DNA of 64,000 nucleotides from Linum tenue (GCA_946122785.1 CAMGYJ010000005.1:84252547-84316546); one strand, 5' to 3'. Positions 26,798-39,080 are shown, counted from the stretch's first letter. The notes: generated from the sequence alone by a model not told the origin. Numbers and translations are program-made.

Positions 26798-27032
26798 CTA
26801 TCCAGTTCCCAGTGGATGTTTTGCTGTGATGGAATAATTTTTAGGAGCCTCCGAGTTTCGTTTTTGCGATGTTTCTGTTGTCGAACTCATAATTTCTATA
26901 TGCCGAGTCTCTGTTCCCCTGTTTTTAGCAACTCTTCCCGTCGCTTCTATGGTGTAGTAACTCGTGAGTTCTATAGATGAGAGCTTCTTCAGTCTTGGTG
27001 TCCACCTGCGCATTCTGTCTCAGTTTTGGTGT

Positions 27033-27047
27033 CCAGTGGATGTAATT
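27033..27047. repeat. Left target-site duplication of the 5.65-kb LINE
   Basis: CCAGTGGATGTAATT; the partner at 32699-32713 is CCAGCGGATGTAATT, one mismatch in 15. The left copy is followed by the T-run that is the LINE poly(A) on the minus strand. Confidence 0.8.
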
Positions 27048-27076
27048 TTTTTTGGTAGAAAGACGACGTCAAGCGT

Positions 27077-30000
27077 CTAATTCGTATTACAAATTAACCG
27101 ATCATGGGAAATTCCCATGATATCATGGTACAACCATTGCCCGAGGCCCGGGTCGCACACATTGAAGTGATGTGTGCCAAAATTAACATAATGTCCCCTA
27201 TCCGCTAAGTAATCCGCGGCAAAATTAGCCTCCCTAAACACATGAGAAATGACAACTTCCCATTCAAGATTGAGCAGGTTGCGAAACTGTTGGGCAACAT
27301 GACCATGGCGGTGTTCATCGTCCTCATGGTTCTTGATAATAGCAATTGCAGTGGATGAGTCCAAGTTCAAGTGGACTCTTCTATAGCCTTTCCTCCAAGC
27401 AATTCTCAGCCCTTCAACTGCGCCTTTTAGTTCTGCACTAGTAATAGAGCAGATCCCCAAATTGCACACAAAGGCTTCTTTACATCTTCCTTCGCAGTCT
27501 CTGATCAGCCCTCCAGCTGCAGCATGTCCTGCTGGAGCAAGTACTGATCCGTCAGTCTGGAGTTGCACCCATCCTTCCGGAGGGGGAGTCCATCCCACTT
27601 GTTGGTTTCTTTTGAGAGAGACAGTACCAGGCCTTATCTTCTCTTCACGTTTCCTGGCCTGTTCCACAATGTTAAGCCAGACATTGATCTTGCATTGCAG
27701 TCCTTGCTCGGAGAAGGGTGCTCCTTCCATGACTTCGACATTCCGTTGTTTCCACAGCATCCAGCAGATGATCCCAAGGTCCACCCCTGATTTCTCGCTT
27801 TTGAGGTTTAACACAAGCCAGTCCAGAAAAGGGATGTTGTGGTCCTTCACTTCGATTTTCTCCTTGAAGCGACCCCAGACAGTCCTAGCCTTGACACAGC
27901 CCCTCAAGATGTGGTCAACTGATTCCTCCTCGTCTCTACAATGATTGCAGCTGCTAGTTGTTGCAATCTTACGTCTTGTTCTCTCCTTGTTTGTTAGCAG
28001 TCTCTCGTGTCTCGCCAGCCAGAGGAAGTGCGTAACTCTGTTGGGCCCCTTCCATTGCCAGATCACCTTCCAGCTTGAGGACTCTTCCTCAATGTCAATG
28101 TTCGCCGCCAGGTTGTAAGCTGATTTGAGCCGGAATCTCCCATCTTTCTCAAGTCCCCATAGCATCTTGTCCTCACCAAGCTCCGGGTTGGGTGTGCTGG
28201 TACCTGCAATCATCAGGAGGATGTCATCAGGCAGGAGTTCCTTTAACCTTCCCCACCTCCACTCACCTTCTGCAGTGACCCAGTCAGCCACAGTCGAGTT
28301 GCTCTCTTCCTCATTGATGTCCTGCATCAGGTGGTCACTCAGCAGAATTCCACAGTCAAGCCATGGCTGGTTCCAAAAACTTGTATCCCTTCCATTACGA
28401 ATGCTCCAGCAGGTAGCCTCTTTCATAAGGGGTAGAGCCTTCACAATGGCTCTCCAGAGGTTGGAATGGTTGGACTTCTTCATTGAAACGATCTCTCCAT
28501 GCTTGTGGTTGAAGTATTTCCCCTGCAAAACCTTAACCCAAAGCTCGTTCTCCTTGTTAAAAATACACCAAGCCAGCTTAATCATAAAGGACATGTTAAG
28601 GCAGCGGGCAGACTTCAGACCAAGTCCTCCTTGTGCTTTGGGTTTACAGATTGTGTCCCATCCCACAAGGTGGGCCTTTCTTTTCCCTTCTTGTGACCCC
28701 CAGACAAACCCCCTAATCTTTCTATCAATCAGGTCACACACAGATAAGGGGATGAAAGTGGTTTGCATCGCATAGGAAGGAATGGCATTCAACACAGCAC
28801 TAGCCAAAGTAACTCTGCCTGCTAGCGACAGGGTTCTGGCTTTCCAGGTTGTTAATTTCTGATCCATCCTATCAAGAATATATTTGTAAGTAAATCTGGT
28901 CAACCTACCATGCAAGACAGGTACCCCAAGGTACTTCCCAAGATCATAGGTTTCCTGTATTCCGAGTCTGCCACATATTTCCTGCCTAGTGGAGTTCTTA
29001 ACATTTTTGGAAAAAAACACCCTAGACTTCTCCCTACTGACCAGTTCCCCAGAAGCACAACAAAACGATTCCAAGCATTTCATAACCACATCAGCATGTA
29101 AAGGGTTAGCTTCAGCAAACAGGACTAAATCGTCCGCAAAAAACAAGTGGGACAGAGGGGGGCCTCCAGGAGAGAGCTTCATTGGCTTCCATCTCCCTTC
29201 CTTGACCTCATGCATGATACTATGACTAAGTCGTTCGACGCATAAAGTAAACAAGTAAGGGGATAAAGGACATCCCTGTCTAAGCCCTTGTGTTGGAAAG
29301 AACCTTTCAGTTTCACCACCATTCCAAAGCACCTGGAAACTTGTGGTAGACACGCAGGCCATGACCACTCTGATGAAGTTAGCTGGGAGACTCGCAGCCA
29401 CCAAAGTTTCCTCAAGGAACCTCCAGCTAACTCTATCATAGGCCTTAGCTAGGTCCACTTTCAACAGCATGCTTCCTTTCCTTCCTGTTTTCCTTCCCAT
29501 TGAGTGCACAGCCTCCTGCAAAATAATAATGTTATCAGTAATGTGACGTTTAGGAACGAAACTGGACTGGTTGGGGTGGACAAGATGGGGCATTAGCCGT
29601 TTCAGGTTGATAGCAAGGCTTTTTGCCACCACTTTATACCCCACGTTGCAAAGGCTTATAGGCCTGAAGTGGTTCATTGACACTGGTGCTTCCACTTTGG
29701 GGATCAAGACCAGAAGGGTTTCATTCACTCCACTAATATTGCCTGGATCACTGAAACAAGAAGCAACAAAGCGGGAAAAGTTATTCCCAATAAGGTTCCA
29801 GCACTTTTGGTAGAACAGTGCGTGGAATCCGTCCTTCCCAGGTGCTTTAAGGCCATTCATCTCCATGATGATGCCCTTGATATCTGCACTGCTTGGAGGG
29901 TTTCCCAGGTTTCTCGTCCAGTCCTCATCCAAGTGTGGGAAGTCGGCAGGGATTGAGGTGATTTCTGTGTTCTCCGTCCTGGTAAACAGGTTGGCATAGT

Positions 30001-31183
30001 AGCTTCTTGACATCTCTTGGAGGACATCAGGGTTGGTTACCCACTCTCCCTCATCGTTCCTCAGCCCCAGGATTTTGTTTCTCTTTCTTCTACTCAGGGT
30101 ACTGTTGTGAAAGTATCTCGTATTCATGTCTCCACGCACGACCCAATTCGACCTTGATTTCTGGATCCAGAGCAGCTCTTCTTGCCATAGGGTGTCTTCA
30201 AGATCCTCCCTTGCCTCTTGTTCTTTAGATAGTGAGCTGCTTGAGGGATTCCTCTCGTTGATCACTTCCAAAGACTTGAGGCAGTTCAGTAGCTTTCTCT
30301 TACGTTGGAAAATATTACCAAACACATCCTTATTCCAGGTCCTGAGGGCTTCAGCCAAGCTGTTGAGGGCAGGAAGGAATTCCAATCCAGATCTCCAAGA
30401 GCTTTCAACAAAGGGGAGGAAGTCCTCGTGGTCAAGCCACGGAGCAAGAAACTGGAACCTTCTAGCCACTTTTTGTGTTCCTTTTTCCTGTGTAGTACAG
30501 GTAAGGATAGGTCTGTGGTCAGATTTGAGTTTAGGCAGGTGCAACACATTAGTTTATGGGAACTGTTGATGCCACTCCAAGTTGCAGAGGCTTCTGTCAA
30601 GCCTTTCCTTGATGCCTCTGTTGCTTGTAAACCAAGTGAACTTGGGTCCCACGAAACCCAAGTCAATGAGCCCATTCTCTTCAATACACTCATTAAAAGC
30701 TTTCACCTTCGCAAAGCTAAATGGTGCTCCACCTTGTTTCTCCGAAGCTTTGGTAATCGAGTTGAAATCACCCGTAATCAGCCAAGGAGTGGTGATTGTC
30801 TTTTCCATGGCATCCACCTCTCTCCAGAGATCATGTCTATCATGCTCGTTGGGACTGGCATACACCACCAGCAGGTGGTACCTCGGCCTCCCTCCAACCA
30901 TGCATTTCAAGTGAACGAACTGTTTGTGTGTGTCAACTTCCTCTAGACTGAGATTGCTGTGGTTCCAGAGGACCCAGATTCCCCCACTAAAACCATGAGC
31001 ATCAGAGACAGCCCAGGTATCAAACCCCAGACTCTTGATAACAGTTTCTGCCTCCTTTCCACTAATTCTAGGTTCAAGGATACAGAGAACATCAGGTCTA
31101 TAAGTGACCCTATAAAACTCACAAGTAGCATGAAACTTACGGTGCTTGGCACCCCTGCAATTCCAGGAAAGGATTTTAACCAT
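27077..31183 (-). pseudogene. LINE ORF2: endonuclease, reverse transcriptase, zf-RVT, RNase H, with one stop
   Basis: The frame opens at 31183 with the AP-endonuclease domain (LSWNCRGAKHRKF, LEPRISGKEAE, ITGDFNSI, ERLDRSLCN), meets a single TAA at 30554-30556, and continues in the same frame to 27077. After the stop come the endonuclease end SDHRPIL, RT blocks LKAPGKDGFHALF, FRPISLCNVGYK, KVDLAKAYDRVSW, QGLRQGCPLSPYLF and the catalytic FFADDLVLF, the zf-RVT C-x2-C...H-x4-C region (SCNHCRDEEESVDHILRGC), and a RNase H domain with acidic residues in QTDGS, AELKGA, NLDSS and FAAD. About 1370 codons in all. The gene is non-functional only through that one stop, so the copy is young. Confidence 0.9.
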
Positions 31184-31231
31184 GGAAAGAATGTTAAAAC
31201 CTGCCCCAGATCGACCTTAAGTCGAAAACCA

Positions 31232-32698
31232 TCATCCATCGACGGCCATTGCCGTCCCCTGCTCCTCAGGATTGTTCCCATTGGTCGAATCCATTGGTGC
31301 AATAGCATTCTCTGGCTGCAGCTTGTTTTCTTCCAAGCTATCTTCAAAATCAATCTTTTTTGGTTTCCCAATTTCATCCCCCTGGTGTGCTTTGGCAGTC
31401 TTCCTATTGTCCCTGTTATCCTTGCTTTGGCTCGCATATTTCATCTTGGGTTGGTGGCCTGCCTTAGCTTCAGCTGTCTGGCATTTGATGCTGCCCTCCC
31501 TGCTTGACTCAGTGGTCACTGCTGTCTGGTGTCCCTTCTGCCTGACCTGCTTCATAGAGGTCATTGGTGAAAGGGGACCATTGGGGGGCTTCACACTCCT
31601 ATTCGGGGAGCCATCATTCGTCTTCGTGGCGATGCCAGCAGAACTAGTACCCTTACTCAGGTCCGGGGTTGCCTTCTGATTCTCCTTTCTGTTGATTGAT
31701 TTCGTCTTCTGGTCCTGCTGTTTGTTTGCTTTCTTTTCGATCTTCTCCTTGCCCTTCTTCTCTTGTTTCTTATTTTCAATCGTGGTTTCTCTGGTTAGTT
31801 GCTCTTGCTGAATCCCTTGCTGGTTGTCAGTTTTCTTTCCAGGAGTAACGTGGTTCTCTTGTTGATTAGCTTCTTTTTGTGGATCTTCTTCCATATCATT
31901 GTTCACTTCCTCAACTTCCTCTCCGAGAGGATTGAATCTAGAGCCAGTGGGTGTTGTTTCAGTCGCCATCTTCCCCTCCCCCTCTTTCTCAATCCCCTTG
32001 CGAGCCTTCTGAACGTTACCTCTTCTTCTTGGTCTGGTTGCCAGCATCCATGGCCCGAAGTCTTCCAAGATTTCGGGTCTAATATCCTGCTTATCCTGTT
32101 GCCTGTCGGCATCTTTTGTTCCATTCTCCACCATCTTTTCCCCACCTGTCTGAGCCATGGAACAATTTTCCTCGACATGGCCATAACAGCCACATGAGAA
32201 GCACACAGTATGCAATCCCTCGTATTCAACCCTTCTAACTCTCCTCTTGATCCTGTACTTCGACACCAATCTCTTTCTCAGGTCAATTTCCACACAGATT
32301 CGAGCATAGTTCCCTCGGAATCCATTGGCGGTATTGTAATCGATCTTCTCAACCCTCCCCAGTTTATTCCCAATATCCATCAAGATATCCTCATCGAAAT
32401 AAGCAAGGGGAAGGCGGGGAAGTCTCACCCATACAGCCGTTCTGTTGATCGTGTCGAAGTCCGGATCAAAATCCAAACGCCAGGGCTCTGAGGCGATGTA
32501 ATGGTCGTCGATAGTCCACGGCCCGCCATAGAGAGCTCTGTCGTGGTCAAGTTGTGAGTCGAATGTTGCTTGGAAATACCCGTTTCCGATGTCCCCGACT
32601 TTCAAACCTCCTGTCTTTGCCCACATCTTCTGAACTCTCCCACGAACAAAGGCAAAGGGGAGGATCTTACCTAGAACCCTGAAAGTAATCGCCCTCTG
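31232..32698 (-). CDS. LINE ORF1, RNA-binding protein, N-terminally truncated
   Basis: Open on the minus strand from the insertion edge at about 32698 to 31232. It begins inside the DUF4283 domain (ITFRVLGKILPFAFV, then DIGNGYFQATF, GPWTIDDHYI, AVWVRLPRLPLAYF, ARICVEIDL), followed by a CCHC zinc knuckle CFSCGCYGHVEENC and a long polar tail rich in K, E, Q and N (to AMAVDG). ORF1 proteins coat the LINE RNA. The first 24 codons or so precede the first ATG in the frame (32626), so the native start is lost. ORF2 starts 48 bp further on. Confidence 0.85.
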   Translation of the reverse strand, partial: QRAITFRVLGKILPFAFVRGRVQKMWAKTGGLKVGDIGNGYFQATFDSQLDHDRALYGGPWTIDDHYIASEPWRLDFDPDFDTINRTAVWVRLPRLPLAYFDEDILMDIGNKLGRVEKIDYNTANGFRGNYARICVEIDLRKRLVSKYRIKRRVRRVEYEGLHTVCFSCGCYGHVEENCSMAQTGGEKMVENGTKDADRQQDKQDIRPEILEDFGPWMLATRPRRRGNVQKARKGIEKEGEGKMATETTPTGSRFNPLGEEVEEVNNDMEEDPQKEANQQENHVTPGKKTDNQQGIQQEQLTRETTIENKKQEKKGKEKIEKKANKQQDQKTKSINRKENQKATPDLSKGTSSAGIATKTNDGSPNRSVKPPNGPLSPMTSMKQVRQKGHQTAVTTESSREGSIKCQTAEAKAGHQPKMKYASQSKDNRDNRKTAKAHQGDEIGKPKKIDFEDSLEENKLQPENAIAPMDSTNGNNPEEQGTAMAVDG

Positions 32699-32713
32699 CC
32701 AGCGGATGTAATT
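32699..32713. repeat. Right target-site duplication of the 5.65-kb LINE
   Basis: CCAGCGGATGTAATT, partner of 27033-27047. Confidence 0.8.
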
Positions 32714-32725
32714 GTTGGTTCCACA

Positions 32726-32731
32726 AATAAA
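32726..32731 (+). terminator. AATAAA poly(A) signal, probably of the reductoisomerase gene before the LINE inserted
   Basis: If the LINE and one duplication copy are removed, this AATAAA lies about 265 bp after the reductoisomerase stop codon, a normal 3' UTR length. No AATAAA occurs between the stop codon and the LINE. The link is inference from the target duplication. Confidence 0.5.
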
Positions 32732-33240
32732 ATTTGTACGATGTGGAGGATGTTTTTGTTTTCATGTTAGATATTGTCAGGGTACGACAAAAAAAAAAAA
32801 ACTAATGTTATTGCAAGAACCGCGTATTAGAAATTGTAAATCAAGTAACACAATTTAAGCAACTAGAGGTGGCAATTCTTAATCCAATCCATCAACTCAT
32901 TAAAAATATCCACATAATCCAATCCATTTGATCCAAATCCAATTGGATTGGTTCATGGATTGATCCATAGATCCAAATGGCAAATTATAGTTTGGTATCT
33001 ATATTTTTTATATTTTACATTTTGGTATTCAAAATATAATTTTTTATACGAAAAATATCATTGAAAAATTACGTTTTGGTACCTAAAAATTTTCATTATG
33101 ACATTTTAGTACCTAAACTTTTCATATTTTACATATTGGTCCTTGGTTGAGGATGTCATTTTGATTGATGGATAATCCACCAATCCATTGGATCCAATTC
33201 ATTTGATCCATGGATCCACCAATTAATGGATCAATCGATT

Positions 33241-35641
33241 TTTTTTTTCCAAGAAATGTCAAGAGAGAAAAAAAACTATACAATCTATCCCAAAACCCTC
33301 CCAAACCAATACATCAGCGAAGCCACCCTACAAATACGAAGGAACCAATCTCAAGAGGAGAAGAAACAGGGCTTACTGCGCCACTCTATGGGCAGCCCCG
33401 TAAGCAGTTCTAGGAACTGCCCTAAACTCTAAGGAAACAGAAACTGAAGACAGGAGCCGGAAGCAATCACGTAGCACCGGACCTCCGAGGGAACCTGAAG
33501 AACTGCCCTGGCGAAGCTGACGAATCACCACTTCCGAGTCACCTTCGATGAAGACACAAGGGACTTGGAGACCAAGAGGGAGATAGCGTCTCGAGCAGCA
33601 AGAAGTTCTGCGAGGTAGGGGTCAACAATGCCTGGGTGCTGGAACCCTACTGCCAACGCCAAATGCCCATCTGTTCCACGAACCACTAGTCCAGACGAAC
33701 AACCGGAAGCACGAACCGCAGCACCAAAGAGATATTCAGATAGCCAACAGGAGGAGGGATCCAGGAGGTGAGGCGGGAGCTTGAGGGCTGAAGGGGAGGG
33801 ACGGGTACCGGAGGGTGAGAGGAAGAGACTACACAGACTTTGAAAAAGCATTGACGAGCTAGAGACTGGGCATGAGGCTGATAATGCTAAAAACCACCTT
33901 ATTTCGAGACTTCCAGATTCTCCACAATACGCAAACGTATAGGAGAACGTGGGTTTGGGGGTGCTCAGAAAGCATAACATGTCGCCACCAGAGACAGAAA
34001 TTCACAGTCGGGGCCGAGGTTTTATTAGCTGCGAGCTCTGTCCCACAAGCTTCAGCGAGCTGAGATTTATCATTTAAGAGCTCACTAGAAATAGGTTGTT
34101 AATATTCCTCTCATCCCAAAACTGGGGAGGCTATTAAAAACCCTACAGGCCACTCAAAAGACGCTTCAATGTTCCTTTTGTTCACCATGCTTAGGCTTAG
34201 GACGTCATTAATGGGAAAATAGGTTACAAGCTTAATAATTGGCTTCTTAAACTCCTCTCCCACATTGAATTTGATCCATGACATTATGACATTTTAGTAT
34301 TCTTTTCATCTAAAACATGAGATGTAAACCGACCATTAATGATTGTAAAGCATCATAATGAGATATTTTTTCATCCCAAAATGAGAATTTAAACCGACTA
34401 TTTAAAGTCGTAAAGTGTCATAAAGAGGTCGCTTTAATGACTCATTTGTATCGTCTCATCGAAAACTTCCTGTCGACGAGGCCAATTTCCAGTAAGGGAG
34501 GCCTACTGGTTTTAGCGACAAGGACATGATTAATTGTAAATAAACTCATGAATGAGGATCAGCAAAAATCACCCGGTGAATATACATCTTCACTAGAGAA
34601 ACTCGGAAAGTCCTCCCTCTCCGAATTAAGTGTCATGAACGTGAATAATGGCTCACTAAAGGACTCATTAGTATAATTACAAAATTTAATAATGTTTTTA
34701 ATTTATTTAGGATAAATAAATGCCTTTAAACACCAAATAATGGCAGATCATCCCGCAATTAATCACTTGTAACGGTTCATCGGAGAGCAAAACTTGTCGT
34801 CGCCGTGGCCGCCGGAATTGGGGTTCCCCGTCAATTGTTCGAACAACCGCAGAGGAGACCAAGTTAGCTTAATCCATCATTTTCCATATTCCTTCCCTTC
34901 GGCAGATTGTCAAGAGCAGGAATGTGAATTTCCCTCTTAAAGTTCCAATTTGCACTATTTCGAACCCAAGCTATGTAAGCAGGGGAAAATGACAAGATAA
35001 ACTTGTATTCAAACCACTCTCCAGAGTAGTATAGCTTCAAAAAGGGAAGCTTATCCGATCAAAGAAGGATCAGAATCACCGGCCACAGGCCGTATCGACA
35101 AGAAATGTCGTTCTTATTATGTTTACTCACCTTTTCAGGTGCGAAAACAATCTGTTCAATCTGCACACAATAAACTCAATTTGCCATCAGGGTAATAGAA
35201 GCAATCGCCACTGAGGCGAATCCTCGATCTTAGAAGACAGATCCCCAATAAACTCTATTAACTTCAGCAAACAGAATATGCTCAAATGAAAAATTGAAGG
35301 AATATTAACTCGGAAAAGGACAACCGAATTGACTATCGACCAATAAACCCTAGGCCACGAGCAGCCCCATCAATCACTTTCATCGCCACCAAGGAAAAAC
35401 CAGAAGCTTAGATGAAAAGGGGAAAATCAAAATCACATTAACAGTAAACATATATCCATGGAGCTGAAGGAACGATCAAATAAGCACGGGAAAAACAGAG
35501 AGAGAAAGAGAAGAGAGTTAGAAAAGGGAGCAGGAAAGTGATGCACTCGGTGACGATGACAGGCAGACATCATGACTGATCGGAGAAATGAAAGAGGAGA
35601 ATTGCTCCGGCGATGGGGAAATTGGAAGGGGGAGAAGATAC
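33241..35641 (-). mobile_element. Old LINE-type insertion with 15-bp target duplication; 5' part unexplained
   Basis: ATGGATCAATCGATT occurs at 33226-33240 and 35642-35656. The left copy is followed by a T-run, the poly(A) of a minus-strand insertion. The 3' portion (33380-34070) is LINE: RNase H preceded by an LWRIWKSRNKVVF-type motif. The remaining 34080-35641 shows no LINE domain; it looks instead like a gene 5' region (pyrimidine-rich start, a GAAAAG/GTGAGTAAAC donor-like site on the minus strand near 35130). It may be chimeric. Confidence 0.6.
33380..34070 (-). pseudogene. RNase H domain relic of a LINE ORF2
   Basis: Minus-strand segments GCSSGLVVRGTDGHLALAVG and YLAELLAARDAI (33560-33720), then in another frame VFIEGDSEVVIRQLRQG and GAAHRVAQ (33370-33560), follow the RVT_3 RNase H pattern. 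At least one frameshift separates them, so it is dead. Confidence 0.7.
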
Positions 35642-35826
35642 ATGGATCAATCGATTTGCCACCTATAAACCCATCTCATAAATCCAAGAGGATGGAAGCT
35701 GGCTTTCAATGTATTTCGCACCTGCCACATGATCTCTCTGAGGATGGAGGACGCAATTGGATGGGTCTCCCAGTTTTAATAGTCACTAGAATCAATATCC
35801 ATTGGTACTCAGCGGGGACTAAGCTT

Positions 35827-36386
35827 TTTTTTTACAAAAGATAATTATATATTGATTCAAACCATAAGAAAGTTACACCCTGGAATTCAGCCAGGTCTGA
35901 AAATCAAAGAAACGACTCATAGTCGGGTACAAAGAAAGAGCCTTTCTAGCTATCAAATGGGCTACCCTATTGCTACGCCGACCTACAAACCGAACAACAA
36001 ACTCGAATTGGGGACCAAAATACTCCACAATTTCTTCAAGAACATCCCCCGTATGGTTGTCTCTGGTACTGCCCAATTGATTTTATCAATTATCACCTTG
36101 GCATCCCCTTCAAATATGACGTTCGTAAATCCAAGCTCCAGACACCAAAGAATCGCTGCCTGGTGCACGAGTAATTCCACCACCATTGGGTCCTCAATCA
36201 CCGGGAAGTGGACACCTTTGACCAGGAGGATCTCCCTCAAAGGCGTCAAGAGAACAATCTCCCCGTCGAGTGGGAACCACTCTTAGTGGCGCCATCCCAC
36301 ATACAAACAATCCTATCACCTCCCACCGGATCCAGATGCTGTGTTCCCGAGGGGCAAATAACGGGAGGAGGGCCAGCCGGCGGCAA
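35827..36386 (-). mobile_element. 5'-truncated LINE insertion (560 bp) with perfect 17-bp target duplication
   Basis: CAGCGGGGACTAAGCTT flanks the insert at 35810-35826 and 36387-36403. A T-run directly follows the left copy. The insert encodes, on the minus strand and with one frame change, an RNase H domain: VVELLVHQAAILWCLELG, VIFEGDAKVIIDKIN and RRSNRVAHLIARKAL, ending near 35873. It is the 3' end of a LINE different from the 27-32 kb copy. Confidence 0.88.
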
Positions 36387-36539
36387 CAGCGGGGACTAAG
36401 CTTGCAGCAAAATCTCCTATAGTAACTACAGTAGCGAGGAAGTGGTCACCACTCTAAAAACCACTATGAACTTGTATATATGTTAGTGTTGGTAACTTGG
36501 TATGTTTAAAAAAAAAAAGCTAACCGAGAGGTGGCTCGT

Positions 36540-39080
36540 CGTGGATACACCGCGATTTAGATCCCGACTAGAGCTCAAGCACAAACTCTAGCTGGGTGCA
36601 GTATAGGGCAAATATGTTTTAATTATCAAATTCGAGCCGGTCCATGTACCACTAATTCAATTGCTTAGATTGTTATCTAGCAAATGGTTTTGGATTTAAA
36701 AGCTAAGAAAACTACAAAACGAAAACAAGCAAGAAACTAAATCGAGGTTGTCCCAATGAGAGAAGAATTCACCCGGGTATTGCTCCCCCTAGCCTCGTAT
36801 CAAGATCGACCAAATCAAATACAAATGTGTGAAGGTGTGTTCATACACCGTTAGGAGGGCACAACAAGTGAAGAAAACCTCACTCTCTTAATCAATCGGT
36901 TAAGGAAAACAATTAAGCTAGGAACCTTAGCTCTCTCAATCAATGGATTAAGGATTGCTACAATAAACTAGGAAGTCTAGCTCTCTTAACCTTTCGGCTA
37001 AGGATTGCAACAATTAGCTAGGAGTCCTAGCTCTCTTAATCAATAAAACTAAGGGTTGCAAGAACTGATCCCTCAGAACTTAATCCAGACGGCAAAGTAA
37101 CACCCAAGTTAAAGTGCTAAATCGAAGTTTGAGATTTGCCCTAATTTTCCCTAGGCAGGTGACTCAATTGGCCAAGGAATCCAGCTTATCAAAGCCTTCT
37201 CACAAAAAGGGGAATTCCCTCTACGTAGGTCAAATTGGCATAGTAATGAGAAATGAAGAACACAACCCAAACATTATGAAAATACCTCAAACTTAGCATT
37301 AAACACAAGCCCACACACAAAGCATTCAACTAATACAATCTATCACATATTTCAAGTTAAGGTTCACAACACCCAAGTGAGTAGGTAGACTATTTCATAG
37401 CTAGGTAAAGGAAAACAAGAAATAGGAAGAAAGAACCATGAAGAGATGACAATCTTCCTTCCTCCTTGCTTGAATCTCCCTTGAGAGGTAAGAATCTTCA
37501 CTCCTATAGCTTAGAGCAAGCCCAATCTCCTTTTTCCTCCTTTGAATGACACTTTCTCTCTCTAGAATAGGAAGAGGAAACCCTAATCTCTCACTATCAC
37601 TATAAACCCTCATTATTTTGAAGACTAAAATCCTAGAAAAAGCTATGTCATTCTCCTTAAGCTCACTTCCCCATTTATACCCAGATCGATGCCTGTTCAC
37701 GGTCCCAGTCACGGCGGTGAACATTCGTCCTGGACCGCGAAGTCGAGTAGATTCGCACCATTTCACTAAGTCACTTCACGGTCTGGGGCTGGAGTTCACA
37801 GTCTTACGACCGTGAACTGACTGGGTTCTCGCGAGGTGTGCAAACTGTTCTGGAGCTTTGGCGCTTCACGGTCATGATGCAATTGTCACGGTTTTTCTTC
37901 ACTTTTTTGCACTTTTCGACCTCCAATCGACTCGAAGCTCGTCCTCGACCTTCCCACATGTGCTAGGACCTGAAATGTAACAAAACAAGCACAACCTAGC
38001 GTAAAATAGGTCGAGAGACGATGAAATGCGAAGTCAAACTATCAAGAAATGAGAGGTAAAATGTGAACAATTGGACCCGAATCACACCCCCACACTTGAA
38101 CGTTTGCTTGTCCCCAAACAAACCAATCTCAAATAAGGTAATATTTCAACCTAACAACAACTTGGGGACATTATCAAAGGGCACAAAATGGATGAATCTT
38201 AATGTTTATTTGGCAACGATACATGGACAATTCACAAGCAATACTGGCAATCCACCACAAACAACATTCGAATCCATTAAGAACGTGCAAACGAAAAGTT
38301 CTCACCTTGTTCACAAATCAATACAAGTATCGACTGGACTACTCACCAACCACAACTAACCATGCATAGAACTCAAGTCCAAGGAACAAACGAAAGGGCG
38401 ACAAAGGTCCTCACCAGGATAAGATGTGAACATGCAAACTGTGAATGAATCACTCACTCTCGACCAGTGGGGTCGGGACCTTTTGGTGCAAAAGATGTGC
38501 ACAATCATCAACACTCAACCCTATCGTCTCTCCAACATGGTAGCAACCTCTAAATGCTAGAGTTCACGGGATGGTTGTCGTCGCTAGCTTGTCCAGAGGT
38601 CTTAGACACGGGTTCAAATGACTGGTAAGGGTCTTGGACATGGGGAAAAGACCTTTTGAGTGGTGGCAAGCAAAGCATGAGGTTCTACATCTTCAACCTA
38701 AAACCGAAGGTTCAAAGGTTTCGACTAGAACCTTTCATACAAACAAAGGCCAGTAGCATCGGCAAAAAACCACACTTCCCTTCTTCCATATCACTACCAA
38801 TCGCGAACTATATTCAAGCACACTTCTTCGGCCTATCTTTCTACTTCTGCACAATTATGTTCTTCAATCTCTAGTCCCAAATTCTATTCTATCTTCTCAA
38901 TCGTTAATCCTCTCTTGAAATCCTTAAATACCTTTTTTCGCATCTTGTCACGAGAATTGCCCGTGCTCGAACAAGTGTGTTGCTTACACCTAGGGACTAT
39001 TCGATCGACCTTTCAAATACAATCACAAGATTCATTATCTTTACAACACTCTCCATGACATAGGTAGGCTTGAGCTATGA
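36540..39080 (-). repeat. LTR-retrotransposon-like repeat, family A, copy 2
   Basis: Reverse complement matches 12345-14150 for about 1.85 kb, then continues beyond to about 39080, so this is the longer copy. No gag or pol domain is readable. Features include the CCCCACACTTGAACGTTTGCTTGTCCCC stretch at 38089, a family of CACGGTC/GACCGTGA motifs (37690-37890) and five-fold CTAGCTCTCTTAA(T/C)C units (36880-37045). Confidence 0.6.

Larger units (their letters stand above)
27048..32698 (-). mobile_element. LINE retrotransposon (plant L1/RTE-like with RNase H), 5'-truncated, nearly intact
   Basis: The 5651-bp insertion reads on the minus strand: truncated ORF1 (DUF4283 and zinc knuckle), endonuclease, reverse transcriptase, zf-RVT, RNase H, then a short poly(A) (T-run 27046-27053 on the plus strand). 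It is flanked by a 15-bp duplication. The 5' end cuts into the DUF4283 domain just after the position of its conserved W, as expected from incomplete reverse transcription. Only one stop interrupts ORF2. The element lies antisense to the reductoisomerase gene. Confidence 0.9.
32862..35668. repeat. MITE-like repeat split by a later LINE insertion
   Basis: The left end CTAGAGGTGGCAATT (32862) and right end GATTTGCCACCTATA (35653-35668) are inverted relatives. The left part (to 33240) is full of ATCCAATCCAT and GGATTG motifs. It is broken at 33240 by the LINE at 33241-35641. Confidence 0.5.

Noticed and set aside
30305..30946. 213-codon plus frame
   Set aside because: Antisense to LINE endonuclease and RT; the minus frame has the conserved residues.
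33122..33432. Short plus frames near 33.2 kb
   Set aside because: They cross the LINE poly(A) and target duplication, so they cannot be one gene.
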